A stretch of DNA of 64,000 bases from Phascolomyces articulosus (lineage: Eukaryota; Mucoromycota; Mucoromycetes; Mucorales; Lichtheimiaceae), in contig JAIXMP010000035.1 in the NCBI GenBank assembly GCA_025677815.1, positions 186,001 through 250,000 on the forward strand, given 5' to 3'. Shown in pieces: positions 22,242 through 33,700 of the stretch (positions are counted from its first letter, which is position 1; the number at the start of each line of letters is the position of its first letter). The notes under the pieces were generated by a model. That model had not been told where the DNA came from. It did not search any database and saw only the letters and a program-made list of their open reading frames with translations. The translations under genes and the position numbers were made by a program.

Positions 22242-25200
22242 TTTTCAAAAAAAAAATAGGTAGGTACAAAGAATATTACAGTAAAGAGAGAAAGAAGGAG
22301 GAGGAGGGACAAGGGGAAAGGAAAGGTTAGAGTAAAAAAGAGTGAGAGGGGCTGAGTATATATAATCAGTTATGTGTTTTGTTCGTTGTGTTGTTGTGTT
22401 AGTTGAAAGAAAAGGGGAACGAAATGAAGTGGGGTCTGGAGAAGGAGTTTTTTTATTTATTTTATTAAATTGTTTCGTTAATGTTTCAATTATTGGTTAA
22501 TTGAAAATGGTTCTAATGAAGAAAGAGAAAGGAAGAGAGAGAGAAGAAGAAGAGGAAAGTTGAAATTGTATTTTGGACAACACACACGACAAGACGATCT
22601 ACTTTTTTTGAAAAGGTAAAAAAGAGAATAACATACACACACACACTTCACAAGCACAATAAAAAAAGTAATTTTTGGGGGGAGCAAAAAAGAGGTGAAT
22701 GGGGGAATGAATGTTGATTCAAGCACGAGTGGAGGCGGATTATTTTTCTCCGCAATAAATTGTGGATACGATACGTGTTGTTTATGGATAGATAGGTTTC
22801 CATGGAAATAAAAACAAAGTATCTAGTAATAGTAACAACGTATACTCTTTATATATAAGGTAGAAGGGAATCACTAATCCATAAAGTCTTTATTTTCTTT
22901 CAATTTTCTATCAAAAAAAGTGACGTATTTTTATGATTTACAACATCTTGTTACCTCAGTCTGCAAGTTTAAAAAAAATGGTAGTTGCTGTTTCCACGTG
23001 TGTAATGCAAGGTGCGGGTACGTATTATTAACCAAAAAAAAACCATAGATCGACATCGATATTGGTTTCTGTCTCTTTTTTATTATTATTATTACCAACT
23101 TAATTTTCTCTTGTGTTCCATGTGATAAGAAACGATAAGTTGGACTATTTGGTCAATGCTCCCTACATCTCAATTGCCTTGTTTAAATTGCCACGTTGTA
23201 AAAATAATATTTTAGCGGCGCCATATTTTCCTAATTCCAATTTACCATTTATGATTTTTTTTTGAGTCTAAATTTATTTCGTATTGTCCACTGACAGTTG
23301 CCAACACATCATTCATCTATTCAATTCATCCAAAAATATTCTATTTTATATTTATAAATATATATATAAATAATTATAATCGGAGTAAGGTCGTTTCTTT
23401 TTCTTTAAATAAGTATATATTCTTATAATTCTACCCATCATGCTGAGTGATGTTGACAACATCTGTCAAAATTGAGAACAAGTCAGAACAAGAAGTAGTT
23501 GTGTAAAATAAAACAAAAGAAGTATAGTCAGTTAGATTATCGTCATTTTAAATAAATAAAAACCCCATTTCTTGGCTATCCACACAAGGGTCAACCATCA
23601 TCATTTAGTTTAAACGCGTCTAAATAGAGTCAAGATCATAGTTTGGAAGATATAAATTTAAATGCAAAACATTTAATAAATAAATGGCCAATAAAATGAT
23701 ACATTAAAAATTAGCTTTATATATAACTATTTTGTTTGATGTCATTGAACACTTGTTTGGGTACTAATATGTTGACATTTGACTTGTCAAACTTTTCTTT
23801 GGTCCCTGATCGTGTTATTTTTCCTATCAAAGCAATATCAATTTTGAAGAAATGAAAGACTCCAATTATTATATATCATTACAGAGGTATATTTTGTAGC
23901 TGAAAAAAAAAACGATTTTCAGTTAAAAGTGTATATACGTAACGTGTCTATACACAAGTAATTGTTTTCATATGCAGAGTGAAAGGGTCCATTATTAATA
24001 GCAAATAAAGTCAGAATTATTAGTCCTATATGGAAACTAAGGAAGATGAGATAGTTATGACCACTCTTTTTTTTATCCTTCAAGGTGAAAATGATGAGTA
24101 TTTTAACTGAGAAAAACAGCAAACCATAGAGTATCTAGCTATACATACGTAATTGAACGTGGAATTTGGTATTACATCATTGCACGAATGAGGAAAGTAT
24201 ATCACCTTTCTTGATCAAAGAGGGATCCTCCCCCCCCCCTTTTTTTCAGCCAGTGATAAGAAGACGATTTTAACCTACATTAAATGTAATTGATTCTTCT
24301 TTAATAAATACATAACTTTTAAGTTATATCAAATCTTTGGTCAGGGTTCCAGAATTTATTCTTTGCAAATCATGAGCTATCCTTTTCTATTACTGATTTG
24401 TTTGCTTTATTAATATATGGCATAAAGATGATGTTGAAATATTGATAATTTCCAGTGGTCACTGATGAAGATCTCTAAATTAAGTCTCAAAAACCTCAAT
24501 ACATTTGTATTCTATATAGAATTCATTTTTTTTCAAGAAAGCGATTTGGCAGCTTGTGCCTGGTACCGCAATAGGAATAGACTCATTTTCCCTTTTTCGA
24601 ATTAACTACAAAGAGTTGATACGTATAAAGTACACTGTAATATCATATTTTGCGACTCAATGATCAACCACATAGTAAATAACCATGTTTATATTTCAAA
24701 CATGGGTTGCATTGTAGCCTACACATATATCTATACAGTAGTGAATGTAATATGTATTCATTCTGTAGAAACTATTCTAGCAATAGATTGAATGTAAATA
24801 TACTATATAACTTCATGTTTTAAGGATATATGTTTTGAAAGAATGCAATTATTTACATATACATGGAGAATGATACATCAGACAACATAGCCATTCGTAA
24901 ACCTTGGACCAAAAGCAATAGAAAGGGTAATTTACTATTGTTATGACTAACTCTAATTTTGACACATGTTTCTATATGGATAAAATACAAGTGCCTACAA
25001 TTCAAAACGGATATATCTTGTCTCTATATCAAAAATGCTTTCAATAATAATAATAGCTAAGAATATGCCGAATTCTTTCTCCTCGTGCTGTTGTGCAACC
25101 ATTATAACATCGATGCGTTTATGTATACCTTCCATTTATAGAGTTCTTGTAACATTTATAAACTACTGTACTAACTGAAAACAATAGATAGAGTTACCAG

Positions 25201-26339
25201 GTTAAATTATATCTTGTCAATTGATAGTATATAGACAGGAACACTTGTGTTATTAGTTTATTCAAGTACTACATTACATGATGGAAAAAAGTCAATTTAT
25301 TTCTTTCTTCATGGTACAATAGAACAAAAAAAAAAGATAAATGTCTCATATTTCATTCTTGGATTTCACTTTTGACTAGCAGATAAACGGATAATGATGA
25401 ATGTAATAAAAACATATCACCTAAAACTTGATGAAGAGAATTCATGAAATGAGGGAGAGTCAATTTTTTCAAAAAATAGAATATTTATTAGCACCTATAA
25501 AATGAAAACTCATCAATTCATTTACTGAAAGATTGAATAGCAGGTTTAGCAAAGGATTATATTTTGTATGACCGTGATGCATACTAGGGACCATCATTAT
25601 TAAGAATAAGCGAGGATTTACTCTTAAATTAATAACATTCCAATGGACTATTTTATAAGTTTCCTAGCACATCATGAGCATTTGAGACTATATTTTGGGC
25701 GTTGTGAATGTAAAAAAAAATGCTGCTATTCTGCACCACCCCAAGTCGTCGTGCAGCGTCTTGGGGTGCGTCAGTCAGTCGATTTGACAACGCACTAATT
25801 CATCTTTACCAAAGAGAGAGAATAACACCTTGTTTTTTTGATGATGTCAGTATTCGAGTTTTCTATAAATTGATTTTATCATTGGTATAAATGTTGATGT
25901 AAACAATAGGTGTGTGCAAAGTTATTCATTAAATGTTGAATGTATCCTTGCTTCTGATACCATTTGGATCCAATAACTGACTAAACGGTTAGAACATGAT
26001 TATTAGACCAAGATATTATCACCCCAAAAGCTATATAGATGACGGTTTATACGTAGAACATTGATAGAAAAAAATGAAAATCATACAACCGTACACTGCG
26101 TCATCGTCATCGTCATCATTTTGTTATGGTGGGGTTGTTGGTATGACACGAATTTTTTTTTTGCCTGTGGTGTTCAAAAACTCATGCCGCACCAGAGCCC
26201 TCATTGGGTGGTCCCTTACCTATTTCAAAAAATTTTCCACAGAGAGGAAAGGGAAAAAAAAAGCCTCATCGCGTTGGGGACCGTCCTTCTCTTTCTCTTT
26301 TCCCTCTACCTTTATTTTTTTTTTCTAAAAGGATCAGAT
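22242..26339. other. 4.1-kb gene-poor AT-rich spacer
   Basis: It holds the 5' flank of the RapGAP gene (purine-rich 22265–22350) and the 5' flank of the zinc-knuckle gene (T-rich 26280–26335). In between, no reading frame has a recognisable motif or intron structure. A GC-rich hairpin at 25737–25768 stands out. The rest may be decayed repeat DNA, but no family was recognised. Confidence 0.5.
25737..25768. repeat. GC-rich hairpin in AT-rich spacer
   Basis: CACCCCAAG (25737–25745) is the exact complement of CTTGGGGTG (25760–25768), with a 14-nt loop that is also GC-rich. Neighbouring DNA is strongly AT-rich. Confidence 0.65.
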
Positions 26340-27825
26340 ATGTCGTTCCGTCGTGGTGGCTGTTACAAGTGTGGTGAATGCAAGTAGTCGTATATTTTTT
26401 TTTCTTTTTACTTTCTATATATAAATAAGAATACAGTGTTCTCTATTTTTATATTATATTTTAAATATAAAGAAAGAGGAGGGAGACTTGTAAAAAAAAA
26501 GAAGAGTGAACGTGTTTTTTTATGTATTTTTGGTTCACAAAGAAAATGATTCCAAAAAAAAAAAACCAAACGATCTTTTGTACTCGTGATTCTTTAATGA
26601 AGCCCATGGTATGAAGCAATGGATTAGATTTATATTTTTGATCTATTGTTTTATTCCTTTTGTTTTATTGGAATCAAAAAACTTATTGTTTTGGGATAGT
26701 CACACGGTCATTGATGTTTTGGAATAATAAGAATAAGAATAAATATATATATAAAAACAAGTTTCTGATATATAAATCTATTTTCTATTTAAACAGTTGG
26801 TCACCAAGCTAAAGACTGCTCAAAGTCTGAAGCCGTTTGGTAAGAGGATTTTTATGATGCATCATCTCTCTTTGTTTTTTATTTGTTTAATATATATATA
26901 TATATATATATATAAGATATCTAAATTATCCAATCTTTTTTTTTATTTAGCTATAACTGCAACCAAGAAGGCCACATGAGCAAGGACTGGTAAGAATAAT
27001 TTAAAAAGAGTTTGAATTTTTTTTTCTGATATGCTAATTCTTCTTTATGCAGCACTGAACCCCGTGCTGAGCGTCTTTGCTACAAGTGCAACCAACCTGG
27101 CCATTTGGTAAGTAAATCAAATGAGAGTATCCTTTCTTTTCCTTCCTCTCCATGACCGTCCATAAGTAATTAACGTTATTGTTTTTCTTATTATTATTAT
27201 TATTTAGAGCCGTGATTGCCCTGATGCTGGTAGTGATTACAGCAGCGGTCCTGCTTGTTACAACGTAAATAGTTTTTTTTTTTTTTGTTTATTGAACAAT
27301 ACAACAAAATGGATGATTAACGACATTTCCTATTATATATTGATGTATAGTGTGGTAAGTCTGGTCACATGTCTCGCAACTGCCCTGAAGGTGGTAACAG
27401 CGGTGGTTTCGGTGGCGGTAGCCGTTTCGGCGGTAATGGTGGCGGTAAGACCTGCTACAACTGTGGTGGTTCTGGCCATATTAGCCGTGAGTGCCCATCT
27501 GGCCAGAGTGGTCAAAAGTGCTACAACTGTGGTGTAAGTAGAAGAACTGGCTTTTTTTTTTGTCTTTCTATTTTATGACTAGTTCACCCTCCCTAATTTT
27601 ATAACATATTTTCAATAGAGCTTTGGACATATTTCGCGTGAATGCGATCAACCTCAACAAGATAAGGTGTGCTACAAGTGTCAACAACCCGGTCACATTG
27701 TAAGTGGATGGGAATTATCCTGAGATAGGATGAGGTGTTAAAAAAGTGCTTTAACATGGAATGGATTTGATCTGACAACTTTTTTTTTTCTTTAAAAATA
27801 GTCTCGCGACTGCCCTGAAGCTTAA
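26340..27825 (+). CDS. GIS2: Seven-knuckle CCHC zinc-finger protein (GIS2/CNBP type)
   Basis: Single-stranded nucleic-acid-binding protein of the CNBP/Gis2 family, which binds mRNAs and affects their translation. Eight exons are inferred: 26340–26379, 26797–26839, 26951–26989, 27053–27107, 27208–27264, 27351–27533, 27619–27699 and 27802–27825. All join in frame. They yield seven CX2CX4HX4C knuckles: [84 protein letters not shown] and [15 protein letters not shown] Gly/Phe/Arg-rich linker separates knuckles 4 and 5, as in CNBP. The first intron has a GC donor (26380–26381). Using GC–AG there restores knuckle 1, while no GT donor does. Introns cut through several knuckles. Confidence 0.95.
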
Positions 27826-28749
27826 ATAGCAAGTTTATAATTTGTTTGCTGTCATCAAGCGTTTTTCAATAATAATCAATTTCTTTTTATGTTTTTCTTT
27901 TTTACACTGAACAAACACTCACAAACATGCACACAATCCCACAACTAAAACATACATACACTCACACTTGCATCCGTATTAAAAAAACACTCTTCCTTAC
28001 CCTTTCTTTCTCTTCTTTTGTTGTTTCTCAAATCGATCTTTTAAGTTGTACATAATACTTCTTGTCGTTTAGACAACCAATAATTTGAAGAAAACAAAAA
28101 AAATGAGTAACTTCAATTTGTTACCATAAACAAATCATTTGAGTCATTTTCGTTGGATATCGGAAGAAAAGACGAAGTGGAGTTATAGTTGTAAAAATGA
28201 TTATCCTTTTGAAATCCAAGGTTATTTATTGTTATATCTTGCATTAATATATTTAATAACATCATGTTTAAAAACAAATCATTTCATTCGTTAAACAGGT
28301 ACAACTTTAACTGTATATGTTAATAATATTAATCAAGGGGGAAAAAGCCACTTGAAAGTATATTATATACCTAATAGACAAACTACCCGGTACCCCAGGT
28401 GTAGTAGTATATTAAATATGAAAAAAAAGCGTGGTAAATTATGATAAAATGTTCCAGGCTGTACGAAAAAAAAACCCCGCACAAAAAAACAAAATTGGAG
28501 TTGTGTGTGAAGGTTCCTTGCTATTCCGTTGACACATCAAACCTTCTGCCTGTTGTAACTTTATAGCACCGCTTCTATATTTTTGTTTTTCCTTTCCTTC
28601 CTTCTTCTCTCTCTTTCTTCCGCCTTCGTGTGAAAAAAGTATATATAAAAGTAAGTTTTACTATCCAACCTTGTACAAAGTTAAAATAACCCCACCTTGT
28701 CATGCATAATTCTCAATAAGTAACTTTTTAATTCAATAAACATATAGAC
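27826..28749. other. Spacer: GIS2 3' flank and CLU1 promoter region
   Basis: Between tandem genes. A pyrimidine-rich stretch (about 28570–28625) is followed by TATATAAAA near 28641, some 100 bp upstream of the CLU1 start, a plausible core promoter. No gene is seen. Confidence 0.45.
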
Positions 28750-31700
28750 ATGGCCGACAAAGTCGAGCAACAGATCCCTTCAGAGACCAATGTAGAAAAC
28801 CGATCGGAAGAACAGATCGCGTCTGAAGTTGAACAAACAACTGCAGAAGAAAGTAAGTTTGTTAGAAACAAATCCTTGCTATTATTAATGTTATTATTAT
28901 GGATAAAGTGGAAAGAAAGTTGAAAAGGGGTGGAGGGAAAAAAAGTCGTGTAGGTTGTTTATATATTTGTTACGGTGAGGATATACATATATTGACAACC
29001 TTAGCATTAATATAAATAGTGGTTGCTGAAGAAACCTTCCAGTTGACGATTAAATTGCCTGGTAGCAAAGGATCAGAGATTAAGATCATTGTAAGTTTTG
29101 TTATAAATATACCATGGTAGTAGTTGATGTATGCGTTAGTGATAAATAGAATAGTTATTAAAAAGGAACTTGGGGTGATGATTTATTCATTCTATAGGCA
29201 AGCCCAAGAGAAGCTATTCATGATATTAAACAATCCGTGATGGAATCACCCGAGAGTTGCGCTCACTCTTGTTTTTATCTGGCTTTGAATGGTACTCGTC
29301 TTAACGATTTTGCCGAATTGGGTGAGATTGAAGGTATGACACCTGAAACAGAATTACAATTGGTAGAAGGTAAATATAATCAATTTTGGTCGATGGGACT
29401 GAGGATAGCTGGAAATGAGGAACATAGAGTTTTAATGAGTTTATTTGGGATATTTCTATCGATATTTATAGATGTATATACTGAGCGTGATGTTCGATTA
29501 CACATTAACCGTCTTCGTGATCTTTTGGGTGGTCCCTATAAGCCAAACCCATCTGCTGTGGGTGTCGATTCTGGCATCTCATTCTTGACAGCTGTCACTG
29601 GTAAAATTGGTAAGATCGCGTTAAAATATTATAAGAAAGTGATCCCATTTTTATTCTATTTACTTACCCTTTCCTTCTTCTTTTTACGGCGTATGATTTG
29701 GATAATTTGATCGAAATGGGTCTGGCAATATTATTGTGGTTATGTGTGTGGTGGGGAATTATTTTTCTATAATTTTACTATATAGACGAAGAAATCGTAC
29801 CTGAAAGCGAAAAGAAGATGGAAGATCTATTTTCCAATGATCCTATCCCCGAACATGCCTTCACCAATGCTGATTTTGAAGCTTCATCCAAGTTATCTGA
29901 ATTCGTACCACCCACATTCCAACGTCTTGCTCCTCAATGTATCAAGAGCTTGGCCTTGTCCGGCTGGAACCCTATCCCTCATGCCCGTCGTCTCAAGGGT
30001 GATTTGCTCTACTTGATTGTCATCACTCTTGAAAATGAAACCCTCAACATTACTGCCTCTACCCAAGGTTTCTTTGTCAACAACACTACCAATAACAAAT
30101 TCGATCCTAGTCGCAAATCCGGTGGTAAAAAGATGGGTGCTCACTCTTTGATCAAGTTACTTCAACAAGCTTCTCCCAAGTTCGCTGCCAATTTCACCGA
30201 ACTTCAAGATTTCATTACCCGTCATCACATGTTGGAAGTCTTGCCTGTCAATACTTATTTCCCTGCTCATCCATGGGCTGTCCAATCCCCTGAACATGCT
30301 TTTGACCCCGCTCGTCCTGCTGAACCCCTCTTGAACTATGGTGCAGATGCTGTTGAATCCATGCGTGATTGGAACGATGAATTACAATCCCATCGTGAAT
30401 TGCCTAAGGCTAACTTGCAAGAACGTGTTCTTCGTGAACGTTTGATCAATAAGGTGCAATCCGAATTCACCGAAGCCGCTGTTCGTGGTGCTGTGGCTGT
30501 TGTCAATGGTTCCGTTGTACCATTGAACCCATTGGAACCTGAAGAGTCACACATGTACGTGTACAACAACATTTTCTTTAGCAAGGGTAACGATGGCCGT
30601 GGCACTTTTGAAGCACTTGGCGCAGATGAGGCAGCACATGTTGCCACAGGTAAAGACTTGGAAGGTGTCAAGATTTTCAATAGTGTCGATGCTTCAGGTC
30701 TTTATACTTTGGGTAGCGTTATTGTTGACTACAAGGGTGTCCGTGTTGTTGCTCAAAGCATTGTCCCTGGCATCTTCCGTCGCCAAGATGAAAACTCCAT
30801 CGTCTATGGTTCCGTGGATAACGGTGCTCAAATCTCTGCTGATGAAAAGTTACATGAAGTTATTGGTAATGAAGTAGCCAAGTCCCTTCATTTGGGTGAA
30901 CATGCTTTGTTGGATAGCGGTGATGAAAAGGTCAAATTGTTCACTTCTTTGGAAACAAAGGGTCTTCTTGGTGCTGATGGTCGTCGCTACTTGCTTGATC
31001 TTTACAGACTCAACCCTGTTGATATTGAATTCCAAGAAAAGGAATGTGTTGACAAGGACAATGTCCCTGCTTATCCTCATAAAATGACTTTGTTGCGTCC
31101 TGAATTGATGGGATTATATTGGGAACATCGTTTCAGAGAATGGGTCAAGGTTAAGACCGAAGAAATTAAAAAAGAACGTCAACTTGCTAATGGTGGCAAA
31201 GAAAAGAAGGAAGAAAAGGAAGAAAAGCCCAAGGCTGAAGGTGAAGAATCCGAAGAACAAAAGCCTGAAGAGGAAGAGGATATTAAGATTGACGTCAGTG
31301 AATTCAAGTTGACTTTCAACCCTGATGTCTTTACCTCTGCCAAGTTGGGTGACGATGCTGAAGCTATCAAGGAACAAGAACAAGCCGTTCGTGAAGCTTC
31401 TCAATTCCTTAGCAATGATATCATTCCCAGCTTAGTCCTCGATTTTGCCTCCTATGCTATTTCCCCTCTTGATGGTGATGCTTTAACCAAGGCCATGCAT
31501 CGTCGTGGTATCAACATGCGTTACCTTGGTAAGGTTGCTGAATTGGTCTCCATCAGCAAGGATAAACGTATCGAACACATCCAAAAATTAGCCATTCAAG
31601 AAATGGTGGTCCGTGCTTGCAAGCGCATGTTGCGCCAATTATTGAGCGAATGCCCATTGGAACAAGCAACTGCTTGTGTTTCTCACTTTTTGAACTGTTT

Positions 31701-33392
31701 GTTTGGTCGTGAATTCAACGCCAAGCCTAAGCCTGAAGTGCCTGAAGGTACCACTCGTAACGATTTCAGCTGGTCCAGATTGACCCCTAACCATCTTGAA
31801 TCTGAATTGAAGCAACAAGTGCTTCGTCGCTTCCGTTATAAACTCGATGACGATTTCTTAACATCGCTCAACCCATTACCGACACTTCGTGAAGTTTGCT
31901 TACGCGTGGGTATCCAATTGGAAGCTCGTGATTATCGATTTGATGCCTACACCGAGGAAGAGCGTACTGCTATTGCTGCTGAAGATTCTGCTCGTGCTCG
32001 TCAAAAGGATCAACAACAAAAGCAAAGCAGTCGTGGTAAGCGTGGGGGCAAGAATAAGCACAAGGATGATGATTCTTCACCTAAGCGTCGTACAACTACA
32101 TTTATTCCTGATGATATTCAAAACTTGATGCCTACCGTCAAGCAAGCTAATGGCAGAGTAAGTTTCTATAGTGAATTTGTATAATAATAATAATAGCCTA
32201 TGAAACTAATTAAAAAACAATAACACGGAATTCTTGTAGAGTGTATTCGCAGAAGAAACATTTGAAGCCGGTAAGATGAGTTTGGCACAAGGTCACCGAC
32301 AACTTGGTCTTGAACTTTTGTTAGAATCTTTAACCCTTCACGAACAAACTTATGGTTTCTTGCATCCTGAAACTTCTAAGTGCTATGCTACTCTTGCCAT
32401 GATCTATCACCATGGTGAAGATCGTGAAGCTGCTTTGGATCTTCAACGTAAAGCTGTCATTGCAGCTGAACGAACAAACGGTGTTGATCACCCTGAAACT
32501 ATCCATCATTATGTAAGTTTTATATTCCATATTTTTTTTATAAGTGTATTTTTTAGATCTTCATGTCTTGCTAACGGTAGATAAATTTATATAGCTTAAC
32601 CTTGGTCTTTTTGAACACGCCGCTGGTCGAACAAAGCTTGCTCTCCGTTACTTGAAGCATGCTTTGTATTACTGGGATCTTGTATTTGGTGCTGGCCATC
32701 CTGATTCTGCTACTGCTGATGTAAGTTGATCTATGATCATTTTATTTTATGATTATTTTTTTGCTAACAATATGTATGATATAACAGAATAATGCTGGTG
32801 TTATGTTACAATCTTTGCGTGATTATCCTACAAGTACCAAATTCTTTGAACGTGCTTGTGCTACACAAGAAAGTATCCTCGGCAAAGAACATGTTCTTAC
32901 TGCCACTGGATACCATGTCCTTGCCAAGGCATATACATTATTGGGTGACTTTAACAAGGCTTTGAACGTTGAACGTGTTGCGTTCGGTGTCTTTGAAAAG
33001 AAGGTAAAAAAAACAGTCTACGAGCATCTCTATCCACGTTTGGAAGAAAATTGGGAGGGGAAAGGATATTGTATTCTAAATATATCTTATAAATATACAA
33101 ATACATAATATAGTTGGGTGCCGAAGATCCACGAACAAAGGAAAGTGATATGTGGCTCAAGGAATTGACATCTAATGCTTTATTATCCGCTCAACGAGCA
33201 CGTGAACAAGCACAATCTGCTACTCGTCCATCAGGCGTTGCTGCCACCTCTGTACCTAACGGTAATATTGCTCAACAACAACCTGGTAATATGCCTATTG
33301 AACAAGCTGTACAATACATCAATGGTGATACCCCACGAACGGGCAGTTCATCACGAAAAAACAAAAAGAAATCACAAAACAAGCGTAAATAA
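28750..33392 (+). CDS. CLU1: Clustered mitochondria protein CLU1/TIF31 (eIF3-associated)
   Basis: Cytosolic RNA- and ribosome-associated protein needed for normal mitochondrial distribution. In yeast it also copurifies with eIF3. Nine exons give about 1,245 residues, the usual size. The start MADKVEQQIPSE lies at 28750. An N-terminal ubiquitin-like GSKF region reads FQLTIKLPGSKGSEIKII and FYLALNGTRLND. DVYTERDVRLHINRLRDLL and RLAPQCIKSLALSGWNPIP precede the CLU core in the 2.4-kb exon 5 (from about 29788 to 32160). An acidic and Lys-rich linker (EKKEEKEEKPKAEGEESEE) interrupts it. The C-terminal exons carry TPR units: HEQTYGFLHPETSKCYATLA, DHPETIHHY, GAGHPDSATAD and ILGKEHVLTATGYHVLA. The tail is basic (SSRKNKKKSQNKRK). 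Exon 5 codon use is strongly biased, which suggests high expression. Confidence 0.96.
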
Positions 33393-33700
33393 GTAGAGTT
33401 AATGAAAGAGGAAAAAAATAATATTTGTTCAAATTTTCTTTTATACATAGAGAGTAAAAAAAAATATGTAATATTTGTTTTTTTTAAAAAAAGTGATTGT
33501 TTATCTTTTTGCATAGTATAATATATAAAAAAAGTATATATATATAAGAAATTTCATATGTAAGCAATGATATATAAAGAGGATATTAATAAGAAGGATG
33601 AGAATAGTATAGTTTGATATTGAAGAGTGGGAATGGCGAGTGAAATATATAATAGAAGTAATAATAAAAATAAAAAGCGGTTATGGATGGAGGGGGAAAA

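Noticed and set aside
26061..26387. 108-codon plus frame ending with the first zinc-knuckle exon
   Set aside because: It overlaps the true start in another context and reads through the T-rich leader. The ATG at 26340 gives the conserved knuckle.
31114..31404. 96-codon minus frame inside CLU1 exon 5
   Set aside because: Antisense shadow of the Lys/Glu-rich linker, giving a Phe/Leu-rich false membrane protein.
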